This document shows positions 1 through 10,988 of a stretch of DNA of 64,000 nt, one piece after another; within the stretch, counting starts at the first letter, position 1; each line of letters begins with the position of its first letter. The notes below the pieces were generated by a model, which was given only the letters and a program-made list of their open reading frames with translations, ran no database searches and was not told where the DNA came from. Made by a program: the position numbers and the translations under genes. This DNA is from Lingula anatina (lineage: Eukaryota; Brachiopoda; Lingulata; Lingulida; Lingulidae): positions 88,859 through 152,858 of the forward strand of contig NW_019775464.1 of the NCBI RefSeq assembly GCF_001039355.2. Reading direction: 5' to 3'.

Positions 1-744
1 GATTCTTATTAGTTGTGACTTTAAAAGGCAAGCTATTCTATAGTCATATTCTATGCAGCAAAAGCACCACAAAGAATATAGAGAAATGTAACTGTTGTGA
101 TTATAAAATTATGTACGAGTACCTGGAAGTTTGGCCACTTTTGTCCATTGTAAAGATCTAGTCATAACCGTAGTAGTATTTTAGCCATTGCTCCACCGAG
201 GCAGGCCTTTGATTGCTACACACACACTCACATACTCTATCCTACTTCTCCCCATAAAATACTCTCACCAACCTTATTTCTCCACAACTTACACATCCTT
301 TCCTTCAACACTTGAATGCGCTTACTAGTACTCCTGCCGGTGGTATAATATCATGAGACTTTATCACCTGTCTGATCTTTTTCATTTTGTAATTTCTGCT
401 AACTCCTAGAACATTAGATTGAAGAAGTTCAAACTTTGGTGATTGAGAGACACATCATCAGGCATATACTGTACATGGGCACTTTGGAATTTTAGTACAA
501 TGGGGGGTTGACGAGCCTTTTTTTACATAAACAGACATGAGCTTTTTCTGCTGAAAAGCAGAATTCCATGTTTTTTAATTCAATTCTGAGATTCATCAAG
601 GTTAGGTGTTGGGTCCCATGATAAATGTTCAGAGGATTTTTTTAAACCTAGGGTCATATCTGCATAAAGCATTTTACACCTATGATTACACTTATGCTGT
701 TATAATGAAGATTATTTGTAACAATTTTACATGTAAGACCCAGG

Positions 745-894
745 CATGGGCGTCCGCAGAAAATTTTCCAAGGGGGGGGGGTCGAAATCATTAAAGGGTG
801 AGATAATGATTTGCTGGTAACCCGCAATTAATGTGCCTGCCAAAATTCCAGGGGGGTCAAGTGACTCCATTGATTCCCCCTGCAGACGCCCATG
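745..894. repeat. short inverted-repeat MITE-like element
   Basis: The ends are inverted repeats: the left starts catgggcgtccgcag and the right ends ctgcagacgcccatg. G-rich runs lie just inside both ends. It is about 150 bp with no coding capacity. I could not define a clean target-site duplication, so the MITE call rests on the terminal symmetry alone. Confidence 0.4.
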
Positions 895-902
895 ATTGTC
901 AT

Positions 903-1111
903 AGAGCACATTCCTAGAGATTTAGATCGATCCAACTAAATCGACCTAACTGCCTGGGGGTGCATGCTAAATTGCTGTCAGCTGACCACGCACGGAAGTT
1001 AATTACCCCCTTACAGCTTTAAGTAGACATTTAAGCTGGCTAAGCTGACAGTAATCTAGTGAGACTCCCCACGGGACAGATCGATCTAAAATCTGTGGGA
1101 ATGGGGTCCCT
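903..1111. repeat. palindromic GATCGATC MITE family, copy 1
   Basis: This is an imperfect palindrome. The left end has cacattcctagagatttaga followed by tcgatcc, and the right end is its approximate reverse complement around agatcgatctaaaatctgtg. The central stem contains a ggtaatta/taattaccccc motif shared with eight other copies in the window (5698, 7141, 8941, 20367, 33333, 47395, 50536, 61990). It is non-coding. Confidence 0.6.
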
Positions 1112-1271
1112 AGGGGTGAGCTACTCTTTACAAGGTAGGGAAGTGCAGGTATAGTTGCAATGGCTAAACATCAACACTTTTTAATTATCCTGAACTTATT
1201 AAAAACGAACTTTTTAATTATTTGATACTTTGATCTTAGATATTTAACCTTATCTTGACCTTTCTTTTCAG

Positions 1272-1791
1272 GTGGCCTTATAAATATGGTCCACTTGGTT
1301 TGTCAGTGGCAGTCCTGGCCTCCGCATCTGGTATTAATAATCTTATGCGCCGATTTCATATGTTGGGGCGCAAAAATGGACTTTTTCCTGCTGCATTCAC
1401 GGTTGTGGCAGCACCAGCAATTGCATGTGCTGTGTTTCAGTCCTATTGGGTCGCTGAATATATGATCATGAGCGATGAGCCGTGTTCCACATGCTTCATG
1501 ATGCGGTCAAGTTTGATCCAACTGACCACAGGGGTTGCTTATCCAGTGGTCGGGGGCTCGCTGACCAACATGTGCCTGGCGTATTTTTACCAGACACGCG
1601 GCGTGCCGCCTCTGACCCAGCCAAAAAGTGTGATGAACTTTCTCTGGACTGGGTATAAGCCATACACAGGGCTCCTGACGGGAATGGTGGCAGTAAACTT
1701 AGGGCTGGCACTGTTTGTGACATATTCCCAGTTAGCATCTCGCGGTGTGCTCTATAAAGGACTCGTCATGAGAGCAACTGAAGAACTGTAA
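1272..1791 (+). CDS. TMEM126: TMEM126-family protein, last coding exon
   Basis: TMEM126 proteins are small multi-pass proteins of the mitochondrial inner membrane. The vertebrate A and B paralogues help assemble respiratory complex I. The exon starts after a cttttcag acceptor, with one base completing the previous codon, and runs about 172 codons to TAA at 1789-1791. Family features visible are the Cys-x-x-Cys segment CSTCFMMRSSLIQL, then YPVV, a block starting PKSVMNFLWTGYKPYTG and several hydrophobic segments. These align in order with human TMEM126A/B by eye. Because only the 3' part is present, the N-terminus and start codon are missing. A near-identical copy of its last 54 codons lies at 3271. 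The A versus B assignment is not possible from this sequence. The family call is fairly secure. Confidence 0.8.
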
Positions 1792-3269
1792 ATATAGGAA
1801 ATGATGTTTTGAAATATTATTTATCCAATAATTTTGTTTGCTTTGTTGTTCATTCCTTTTTATTTGTTATTTTTTGTTTTATTGATTGATTCACTTTTGG
1901 AAGTGTGACTGTTTGAGGAATATTTGAAATAGTTATTGTCACAAAACACTATGAAATGTAATTCTTTGTTTCCTCCTCAGTAAATGTGGTATTGAGCATT
2001 AAAGAAAAAACTCTTCAGGAGTGATCATATCGCAGTATAAACTGAGCCCATTGAAGTGGTTCAATTATATGAATATTAGTTTAGCGCCTGGCCAACAAAT
2101 TTGAGTTTGTTATCCAACTCATAATAAAATTATTCAATAAAGTTAAAACATTGTTTTGGTAATATAATAATTTCTTTTTTTGTGCAACTTTCATGAGAAT
2201 TTGCAGCTTTGTTAGCTTTATGTTCTTGTACTCATCTTTTTCAACACGGATATAAATTCTGGACATGGATATAATTTTAATTCAAATAAATGCATATAGA
2301 TCAACAAACCATAACTCTGTTTTTGCTTACACTTGACCTGTCTTAAGAAGGCAAGCAGTGAGCATTAGATTTTAAACAGCATCTAGTATCTTAAAAATGA
2401 GTATTTTAAAATTATTTTCTTGGTAATTTCAACACTTCATTTGTCAGGTGAAGCATACCAAAAAAAAATCCTATGTGGTTTGTTTACAAATGATCACATG
2501 ACGGCTGTATACCATTTCTAATCGTCTTTTTTTATCCCATATACCATATTTAACATTTCAGGTGAAAAAAATCCGAAATACTGGTGATGATATCCATATC
2601 TTATGCCACTAATTTAAATCAAGCACCTCCTGAGAGATGATTTTCCAGTGATTTCTACAGAAGCCAAAAAGGTCAAAACTGAAGACGTGCCACAGAATGT
2701 CACGTCACATTTATACGCAATTAGCACCAGAATGCATTTAAAAGTCATGTGTCTATTAGCGTTTGTCTCTACAGCATGCTCCAATTATAATTTATGCAAT
2801 ACATACTCTACTTTAAACGGCCTACATCTGTCATGTGATCATTTGCAGAAAAAAAAAACACGGAACTAAAGGTTAGACAACCTTTTTGACCAAGAGTGTC
2901 TGTACAGTGTTACATACAGTGCAGCCTATGTCTCAACCTAGCTTTACTATCACAATCATTTTAAATCTATGTACAGTATTACGTGCAGTGTGACCTATAT
3001 CTTCACTATCACAATCACTGCAAATCTATGTACATTGTTACCTGCAGTGCACCCTATATCTTCACTATCACAATCACTGCATATCTATGTACAGTGTTAC
3101 GTGCAGTGTGACCTATATCTTCACTATCACAATCACTGCATATCTATGTACAGTGTTACATGCAGTGTGACCTACGTCACAACCTATCTTCACTATCACA
3201 ATCAGGTACCGTCACAATATCAACAGTCGCTTTTTTCCTTGATGTTATTGTATAATTTGACCCTTGTAN
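1792..3269 (+). other. TMEM126 3' UTR and downstream sequence
   Basis: This is non-coding. An AATAAA at about 2284 is a plausible polyadenylation signal. The segment from about 1631 to 3240 is repeated at 3271-4890 with only scattered substitutions and small indels. A minisatellite occupies the end (2890-3205). Confidence 0.5.
2890..3205. repeat. minisatellite, about 57-60 bp unit, first copy
   Basis: Tandem units share tatcttcactatcacaatca, followed by a CTGCA(T/A)ATCTATGTACA-like segment and a TTAC(A/G)TGCAGTG core. At least four units are recognisable, with the last degenerate. The matching array at 4530-4815 has a different unit structure, with insertions of TATTATATC, so unit content differs between the two copies of this duplicated segment. 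Confidence 0.65.
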
Positions 3270-3270
3270 T

Positions 3271-3432
3271 GTGATGAACTTTCTCTGGACTGGGTATAAG
3301 CCATACACAGGGCTCCTGACGGGAATGGTGGCTGTAAACTTAGGGCTGGCACTGTTTGTGACGTATTCCCAGTTAGCATCTCGCGGTGTGCTCTATAAAG
3401 GACTCGTCATGAGAGCAACTGAAGAACTGTAA
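3271..3432 (+). pseudogene. duplicated 3' end of the TMEM126 exon after an N
   Basis: It encodes the same C-terminal 54 residues (SVMNFLWTGY to MRATEEL, TAA at 3430-3432) as 1628-1791, with only synonymous changes seen (for example gca to gct in the GMVAV segment). It begins immediately after the N at 3270 with no acceptor of its own. It is therefore either a truncated tandem duplicate or, more likely, the second haplotype or an unmerged contig end. The similarity continues through the 3' flank to about 4890. Confidence 0.6.
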
Positions 3433-4529
3433 ATATAGGAAATGATGTTTTGAAATATTATTTATCCAATAATTTTGTTTGCTTTGTTGTTCATTCCTTT
3501 TTATTTGTTATTTTTTGTTTTATTGATTGATTCACTTTTGGAAGTGTGACTGTTTGAGGAATATTTGAAATAGTAATTGTCACAAAACACTATGAAATGT
3601 AATTCTTTGTTTCCTCCTCAGTAAATGTGGTATTGAGCATTAAAGAAAAAACTCTTCAGGAGTGATCAAATCGCAGTATAAACAGAGCCCATTGAAGTGG
3701 TTCAATTATATGAATATTAGTTTAGCCCCTGGCCAACAAATTTGAGTTTGTTATCCAACTCGTAATAAAATTATTCAGAAAAGTTAAAACATTGTTTTGG
3801 TAATATAATAATTTCTTTTTTTGTGCAACTTTCATGAGAATTTGCAGCTTTGTTAGCTTTATGTTCTTGTACTCATCTTTTTCAACACGGATATAAATTC
3901 TGGACATGGATATAATTTTAATTCAAATAAATGCATATAGATCAACAAACCATAACTCTATTTTTGCTTACACTTGACCTGTCTTAAGAAGGCAAGCAGT
4001 GAGCATTAGATCTTTAAACGGCATCTATTATCCTAAAAATGAGTATTTTAAAATTATTTTCTTGGTAATTTCAACACTTTTCATTTGTCAGGTGAAGCAT
4101 ACAAAAAAAATCCTATGTGGTTTGTTTACAAATGATCACATGACGGCTGTATACCATTTCTAATCGTCTTTTTTTATCCCATATACCATATTTAACATTT
4201 AAGGTGAAAAAAATCCGAAATACTGGTGATGATATCCATATCTTATGCCACTAATTTAAATCAAGCACCTCCTGAGAGATGATTTTCCAGTGATTTCTAC
4301 AGAAGCCAAAAAGGTCAAAACTGAAGACGTGCCACAGAATGTCACGTCACATTTATACGCAATTAGCACCAGAATGCATTTAAAAGTCATGTGTCTATTA
4401 GCGTTTGTCTCTACAGTATGCTCCAATTATAAATGATGCAATAAATACTCTACTTTAAGCCGGCCTACATCTGTCATGTGATCATTTGCAGGAAAAAAAA
4501 ACACGGAACTAAAGGTTAGACAACCTTTT

Positions 4530-4815
4530 TGACCAAGAGTGTCTGTACAGTGTTACATACAGTGCAGCCTATGTCACAACCTAGCTTTACTATCACAATC
4601 ATTGCAAATCTATGTATACATTGTTACATGCAGTGCACCCTATATCTTCACTATCACAGTCACTGCATATTATATCTATGTACAGTGTTAGTTACATGCA
4701 GTGCACCCTATATCTTCACTATCACAGTCACGGCATATTATATCTATGTACAGTGTTACGTGCAGTGTGACCTATGTCACAACCTATCTTCACTATCACA
4801 ATCATTGCATTTTAT
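4530..4815. repeat. minisatellite, about 57-65 bp unit, second copy
   Basis: This is the counterpart of the array at 2890-3205. It has the same tatcttcactatcac(a/g) core but different unit number and internal insertions. It sits at the corresponding place in the duplicated TMEM126 3' segment. Confidence 0.6.
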
Positions 4816-4955
4816 GTCGCTGATTCAGGTACAGTCACAATATCAACAGTCGTTTTTTTCCTTGATGTTATTGTATAATTTGACCCTTATATGAGGACGT
4901 AGATCAGTCTGACTGAGCTGCCTGTCAGGGGAATTCTCCGAGCAGCTCCTCACAT

Positions 4956-5297
4956 TCATCCATCCTTCCATGTGTGCCATCTCTTCCGAGGGTGACGTTC
5001 CATCTTAATTCTCCTGTTCTTAGCTTCATTCGTGCATTCTTCCATTGGTTTACTTGTCCATCTTTTGATGTCATCCATCTATGTTAGTTGTCGTCTCCCT
5101 CTCCTACGTGTCCCTTCGACCTTTCCCTCTAGGACACGTTTACAGTTGGTTTCATGTCTGGCTACTTGACATAAGTATTGCAGTTTCCTGCACTGTATGT
5201 ATGTCAATAAACTTGGTGTGACAGACAATCGCCAACACACTTCTTCATTCCTCGCATCGGAGGTGGTTAAATATTTATCAATTGACTGATTTGACAA
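4956..5297 (-). pseudogene. C-terminal fragment of a non-LTR retrotransposon endonuclease/reverse transcriptase
   Basis: On the minus strand the translation has the tail typical of LINE-type reverse transcriptases. A RNEEVCWRLSV segment is followed by CRKLQYLCQVARHE, RVLEGKVEGTRRRGRRQ and then, after an in-frame TAG that replaces the usual Trp codon, MDDIKRWTSKPMEEC. This order (RK-L-hydrophobic-G/Q-H, LEGK-EG-RGRGR, W-DDI-W) is the established C-terminal signature of that enzyme family. The stop codon and the missing upstream catalytic domain make it a dead 5'-truncated copy. Confidence 0.75.
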
Positions 5298-5439
5298 AGA
5301 TTAACATTGGCCAGCCGTGGCACTGGGCCTCACAGGGATATAACTAGGAAGCGCCCCGACGAACTGCACTGATAAAAGGTTAATATTCGAAAAATAATAG
5401 TAAAGCTGCTATGTCTGTGTCCACCCTCTCCCTCAAAAA

Positions 5440-5474
5440 ATAAAATAATAAATAAATAAATAAATAAATAGATA

Positions 5475-5517
<43 letters not shown>

Positions 5518-5525
5518 AATTATTT
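5440..5525. repeat. AAAT/AAT microsatellite
   Basis: A run of AAAT-type units passes directly into about a dozen AAT units. No coding potential. Confidence 0.85.
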
Positions 5526-5697
5526 TTAATTTTTGTTCTCAGTTTCATGACAATAAGACAGTGCGATCACTAGCTCGCTCTGATATCAAAGCTTTTTTTA
5601 CATTTGCTACAGATATTTTATCCTGTATTAAGTCATGCGCATTGATGTCACCGTTCAGAAAAACGCTTGTGTTTACCATGTTATTTCTGCGTGTATA

Positions 5698-5950
5698 AGG
5701 GACCATTCCCAGACTATCGTACTACTGTGGATCGATCTATCCCCCAGAGGATTCTGGCTTAATTGCAATCAACTTGAGAGGCTTAGATGACTGTCAGTGA
5801 GACTGCTTTAGGGGGTAATTAATTATCGTTAAGCAGCTTCAGTAGGTGTTCTTGACATCTAAGCTGCTTAAGCTGAAAGCAATTTAGCGAGAAACCCTCG
5901 GAGATAGATCGATCCTGTTAGATCGATCTAGGTATGGGAATGGGTTCCCA
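5698..5950. repeat. palindromic GATCGATC MITE family, copy 2
   Basis: The left end is agggaccattccca and the right end is tatgggaatgggttccc. Inner arms carry gatcgatctatcccccaga and its counterpart, and the central hairpin has ggggtaattaatt. It lies about 115 bp upstream of the CTL1 promoter. Confidence 0.65.
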
Positions 5951-6064
5951 ATCTAAAACCCAGGTTGCAATTGTCATTCAAGGTTGACGGTTTATGCTCG
6001 ACGGGTTGTCAAAAGGTCAAAAGCGACTGTTTTACCTTATAAGGGCACAACTTGTTACGTTTAC

Positions 6065-6097
6065 GTCACATGACAGGACACCTCGTAACTATAAAAA
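6065..6097 (+). promoter_or_regulatory. CTL1 core promoter (E-box plus TATA)
   Basis: GTCACATGAC starts at 6065 and TATAAAAA at 6090, exactly 25 bp apart. The start codon is 59 bp beyond the TATA box. The same arrangement precedes all ten lectin loci. Confidence 0.7.
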
Positions 6098-6148
6098 CGC
6101 CGCCGCCAGCAACACGCCGCGCTTGTAAACGTGTCTCACTTCGTGAAA

Positions 6149-8172
6149 ATGTCTGTGCTACCGATGTGTCTCTTGGCAACATTTTTATCGCTCTTGGGCA
6201 CTTTTGTCCAGTCAGCGGATGGCCTACGAGTCCTTTCCCTAACAAACGGCACCAGCGATGTACAATCAAAGGTGGATGCCATTAGAGTCAAGACTTTAGA
6301 ACTGAACGAGCTCCTTTCGTCTGTGCAAAAAAGTCTTGATTCTTGTCTTGATGCAACGACAACAGGTTAGTAACTCTAATCTTACATTCCAACGTTTTCT
6401 TCTGGTAAATATACATATATCTTTTTTTTAAATATATTTTAAGGTATTTTGGGTTATTTTTAACAGAATATCTGCCTACAAAACCTTGACATATGGAGCA
6501 TAAATGCAGCACATAAACATGAATAGAATGTAATTAGATTAACTTATTTCATTCGTCAAATTATTATTTCCCGGATATCACGTCCACAGTTTGCGAAACC
6601 ATTCTCTGTAATCTCTCCAACCGTTTCCGGCACCAGCAAAATAAAGCTTTTATCTCTGATGGGGAATCCCAGAAAAAACTAAGTAGGGGTTTGAGCTGAA
6701 TGTACCATTAAATATTCCTTTTAGTTTGATGGAAAATAGGCAAGAAGCTTAATTAAAATTAATAAATTTTACTTAAAAAAACAGAAATTAGATTTAAAGT
6801 TAATTTAATTTTGTTTTCTTTGCAGACAGTACACACACTTCTGTGAATCTTTTTCGGATTCTTGTCTCTAATTTTTAACAGATATCCAGTGTGCGTCTGG
6901 CTTTGAGAAGTTCCAACGCTCGTGCTACAAGTTTGTGAGAGAGGAGAAGACGTGGCAGCAGGCACAAAATGACTGTCGTACCATGGGGGCGAACCTGGTG
7001 TCCATCAAGTCTTGGGAAGAACAGAAGTTCATCCTGGACCACATTGCCGCACACAAAGGTGACAGACGCTACCTCAGTATTATAAGTTTATAAAGAGACA
7101 GAATGTCTGTAAGTTACATCTATGCCTGAGTTTTTATACATAGATCGATCCACCTGGATCGATCTAACTCCCTGGGGAGTCTCACTAAATTGTTATCAAC
7201 TAACCGGCTTAAATGTCTGTCACGCCTACCAAATCAGCTAGGGGGTAAAGATAATTCCCCCCTAACAGCTTTTCTAGGGTGACAGGCATTTAAGCCGGCC
7301 AAGCTGACAGCAATTTAGTGAGACTCCCAGAGAGATAGATCGATCCAAATATCTGTGGGAATGGTCCCTATGATACAGGCCCTGATGCCAGTTGAATTTT
7401 GGTTTTGAATTTCTTATGCCTTCGTTTATGGCATAAACAATCTTTATCATTATCTTTTTTCTTTGACTGATATTTTTTTTCGTTTATGTAAAATTGGGAT
7501 TGCCTATTCGATGCAGGGCACCAGTCTAGTATGCGTTGTTATTTATTGCAGATCTGTTCCCAAGTGCTCACGGGTTTCACGCTGGAGCAACAGACGCGGC
7601 AATGGAAGGGATTTGGCAATGGGTTTCTGACGGATCTTTGGTCCAAGGTGAGATATGGCGTTTCAATGATTTAAATGGTTGTTATTCACTCTTATACATA
7701 CTGTAAATGTATTGCCGACTATTTAGTTAGTTTGCATGCATTAATGTTTTATTTTCGTCGTTGCATTATTTTCGGCAGATCACCATTTTGAAGCACTCAT
7801 TTATATGATCTTGTGTAGCAATTAATCCTCCTCCCGAAAAAATGTCTGCAGCGATGTGGGGTTTATATTCCTACTACATGCACTGCATATTTCAGTCTGG
7901 GATGGTTTTGTATCACTGATAATAAAAGACTACTGTGTTCTGGTTACAACACAGAACTTTGGCATATACAGGATACTAAATTACAACTTTGGCGTATACA
8001 AGTATACTAATTTGATATTTCAGGATATTTAGGCTGGGACTTCTTTCAACGTGGGTATCAGAACGGAGGCACAAACGAGAACTGTCTGCTGCTGTATGCT
8101 CCTCGCAAATACCTGTGGCATGACGAGCCCTGCAGCTTTAAGGCACATTCTATTTGTGAAATTGAAAATTAA
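6149..8172 (+). CDS. CTL1: secreted C-type lectin-like protein, intact, 4 exons
   Basis: Exons are 6149-6365, 6882-7058, 7552-7647 and 8024-8172, all with GT-AG phase-1 introns, giving 212 residues. Residues 1-22 look like a signal peptide (MSVLPMCLLATFLSLLG). Residues 35-65 form a heptad-like amphipathic neck ending in Cys66, suggesting a disulphide-linked oligomer. Residues 73-212 are one long-form C-type lectin domain with the expected six cysteines: C76-C87, C104-C208 and C184-C200 by family pattern. The core EGIWQWVSDGS replaces the usual WIGL/W-W block, and YLWHDEPC stands where canonical lectins have WND, so calcium-dependent sugar binding is uncertain. AATAAA at 8826 may be the polyadenylation signal. 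Likely role: secreted recognition or agglutinating protein in innate immunity or a secreted matrix (inference). Confidence 0.85.
7141..7372. repeat. palindromic GATCGATC MITE family, copy 3 (in CTL1 intron 2)
   Basis: It contains tagatcgatccacctggatc at the left and agatagatcgatccaaat at the right, with arms aaatgtctgtcacgcctacc and gtgacaggcatttaagccgg. It sits wholly inside the intron and leaves the splice sites untouched. Confidence 0.65.
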
Positions 8173-8940
8173 GCACCTTGGTGTGTTAAAGATGCATACA
8201 AAGTCAATTTTTTGTCACAAAAACCAACCAAATGCCAGCATATAGTTTCAAGTAGTATAACTAAGAGAATTACCAAAAGGCATTGTTTAATTTTACCCAA
8301 AAATGATGTTTGACTGGATTTTTCTGCTGGCATTCTAAGCTGTATGTCAATGGGGCAGGAAAGTAGGTCACGAAAGTAGGTTAAATTTACAACCATAAAT
8401 TTAAAGAAAGGAGCAGTCTAAAGGTCTTTTATGGCTGATCGAATGATCTATTCAGTTTATCCCTTGGCATGTCGAATTTATTTGAGTCATATAAGAATCT
8501 AGTAGAAGTGGTTTACATGTGTTACTGGGAATCCACGCTCCACCAATGCTCGGTTCGTATGTACCTTTAACAGTCTGTGTGCAGAATCTACTAACGTATT
8601 AAAAAAGAAGTTGTTCATGTAGATGTAATTAAGTCACCACATACGAACTTGTTATGATCTAGAAGAACTTCTAATCACTTTGTAAACTAGACATTTACGT
8701 GTTATGTTCACAATGAATCATTTAAAATTTCCTTTATAAGAGGGCAAATAAATATGGGAAACCCCCTTCACTAGATATTTGAATTCGCAGTAACACTTTA
8801 ACTTAAATTACAAAAATTAGTATACAATAAAGTTTTTTAATCGTCCAACAGTATTTCTGTTCTGTCCACTAAGAACATCAATTTATTTATCATGTAAAGC
8901 GTTTCTTTGTCTTCACAAATATATTGTTTACTCTGTTATT
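8173..8940. other. CTL1 3' UTR and intergenic sequence
   Basis: This stretch holds no gene. It resembles the 3' flank of CTL2 (19813-20160), sharing the acagtctgtgtgcag segment, the acgaacttgt segment and the AATAAAG near its end. Confidence 0.6.
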
Positions 8941-9130
8941 CCCTGATTGCGCTCAGCCTATGCGGCTGCGATGTCTGGCACGCCTACTGAAGCTGGGGGT
9001 AATTATCTATCTTTTAGCAGCTTCAGTAGGCGTGCCAGACATCTGAGCTGTAAGCTGAATGTTATATAGCGAGAATCCCCACGGAGGTGGGTCGATCTTG
9101 CTAGATCGATCTAGGTATTGGAATGGGGTC
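8941..9130. repeat. palindromic GATCGATC MITE family, copy 4
   Basis: Nearly perfect inner arms: cacgcctactgaagctgggg and cagcttcagtaggcgtgcc. The right end is tagatcgatctaggtattgg. The outer left arm seen in copy 5 is missing here, so this copy is truncated. Confidence 0.65.
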
Positions 9131-9340
9131 TAAATGATACTGATCGATCCATTTCCGGGGGGGGGACTCTTGCTGAATGCAATGAGATTAATAGATTAAC
9201 AGTGATTATACGAGTGCATGTACTAGTACGTTGGAAACAAGAGGAGGCGTGTTTAACTGTTATACTGATTGCATATTCAGAGTCTCCTAGGATATATATG
9301 TGCGTATGTTTAGTTGGGAATAGTTCCTAATATTCCACAT
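9131..9340. repeat. second palindromic element abutting MITE copy 4
   Basis: gatcgatccatttcc and gggactcttgctgaatgcaa are mirrored by tgcatattcagagtctcc near 9290. A homologous pair lies at 20602-20812, also directly after a family member (20367-20601). The two elements therefore travel, or were duplicated, together. Confidence 0.45.
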
Positions 9341-9672
9341 GATACGGTAGTATCCACATGTAACATGATATACCTCAGCAGGCCTCGTGGTAGCGATTTT
9401 GGACCCGGATAAGACTCTTTAACTAGCTTTAACTACTTCACTTCGAGTTGTGAACACTTTTGTGCTACACAGGGATGGCTACTTAAGCTAGCGTCCCGAC
9501 GGTCTTTTGATGAATCGGCACAGGGGTTAATATGCCTTAAATGATGGTAAAGTCGCTATTTCTGTGTTCACACCCTCAACAAAATATAAAATATATGTAC
9601 ATTTAAATAAATAAATAAATTATGAAAAGAAAAAAAAATAAATCAGAAATAAACAAACTTCAAACTGACAAC

Positions 9673-10178
9673 AGAGGGCACCGGAGGAGACAGGATTGTG
9701 CCGGAAGTGTGACGTCATGTGACGTCAATTGGTGTAAGACGTGAAGCTGAGTGGTCATTTATAACTGGAGGTGAATGGGAGTGAAGCCATGAGTTCAGAG
9801 AAAAAAGCAGTTTTTCCAATAAATCCGTAAGATATCGTTTCATCTTTATGCATTTTTGGCAGATAATACTTGTAGAAATAAGAGGTACATGGTATGAAAA
9901 CGTGTTACGCATCTTTTAAAAAAGATTAATCATTGCACAGAGATCGTGGTTCGGTACGATTCAGCTGTCAGTTGCAAACTACTTCCTGGTTTTCACAAAG
10001 CCCTTCCAGGACTCTATAACATCGTTACATTCTTAACGTGTCGTTGACAAAACTGCTTTTTTCTCTGAGCCCACGGCTTCACTCCCGTTCACCTCCAACC
10101 AAAAACGACCACTCAGCTTCACGTCTTACACCACTACACGTCACTTTCGGCACAATCCGGCATCCTCCGGTACCCTCT
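9673..10178. repeat. fold-back MITE, about 506 bp
   Basis: The termini are inverted: left agagggcaccggaggagaca, right ending catcctccggtaccctct. The inversion extends inward for about 150 bp per arm, for example tgtaagacgtgaagctgagt on the left and its complement near 10110. There is no coding capacity; the weak open frames in both arms are mirror images of each other. Confidence 0.65.
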
Positions 10179-10245
10179 ATTCAAAGGTTATCATTGTACA
10201 TGTCATGTTTTAATTTATTCTATGAACGCTCTCTGTCTCTTTTAA

Positions 10246-10588
10246 AGGGATAATAACTCTTCGTATGAGATCTATATTTCACAATAAAAACATAGTGAAT
10301 AACTCATAGAAATATAATATATTCTGTTTTACTACAAAAACGGCAGTTATAGCTATTATTCTGATATCTGAACTTGTCTTTAGACCACGCGACCTCCATT
10401 GATATACTCTGTTAGAATCTCTTAAGAGATTTTAACAAAAAAAAAAAAAAAAAAAACTTTTTAGGAAAAAAAACAGGGACTAACTTTGAATGTAAAAATG
10501 GATTCATTAACCATTGGTAAGTATGGGAAAATTGTTGTTTACTCCAGGAAAATTCATATTTTGGCCGAAACGAAGAGTTATTATCCCT
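10246..10588. repeat. TTAA-target MITE, copy 1
   Basis: The terminal inverted repeat is agggataataactcttcgt, present as its exact complement at the right end. Both ends are flanked by TTAA (10242-10245 and 10589-10592). TTAA duplication is the hallmark of piggyBac-type transposition; the source element is not seen here. Other copies are at 21337 and 41323. Confidence 0.8.
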
Positions 10589-10913
10589 TTAACTAATTAC
10601 TATTACATTTCCATAGAAAAGGTCCTCTGACGGAGCCACATAACTTGAGTCTCATGACAACATAAGACTGATAAAATTAGTAACTCGATTGGGCCACTAT
10701 ATTGCTACAGATATTTCATACCGCGGAGTAATCTGAATGCCGCATGCGCAGTGATTACACCATTCAAATGAACGTTTGTGATCACAGTGGAAGAACTGCA
10801 TATTTAAAGCCTGGATTCCATTTACTACTTAAGGTTCAAAGGGCATATTGGTCACATGATCATGAGGCCATAAACTTTGGTTTTACCTTATAAGGGTACA
10901 GGTTTTGAGAAGT

Positions 10914-10946
10914 GTCACATGACAGAGCACCTCGTTACAATAAAAA
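10914..10946 (+). promoter_or_regulatory. CTL2 core promoter
   Basis: GTCACATGAC at 10914; 25 bp downstream the TATA box is degraded to AATAAAAA (10939). Confidence 0.6.
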
Positions 10947-10988
10947 CAGACAGCAACACGCTCCGCTTACGTGTCTCACTTCGTGAAG

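Larger units (their letters stand above)
1..1271. other. 5' non-coding region or intron before the TMEM126 exon
   Basis: I see no convincing coding exon here. It must hold an intron, and perhaps upstream exons, of the TMEM126 gene, because the exon at 1272 begins behind a polypyrimidine tract and an AG acceptor. Two short palindromic elements, listed separately, occupy 745-894 and 903-1111. The missing N-terminal part of TMEM126 (roughly 30 residues by comparison with the family) was not found and may lie outside the window. Confidence 0.5.

Noticed and set aside
4529-4894. Open frames in the minisatellites at 2969-3274 and 4529-4894
   Set aside because: Tandem repeats without stops give long low-complexity frames; the two arrays differ in frame and unit number.
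9715-10253. Open frames on both strands around 9715-9912 and 10038-10253
   Set aside because: They are mirror images in the arms of the fold-back element at 9673-10178.
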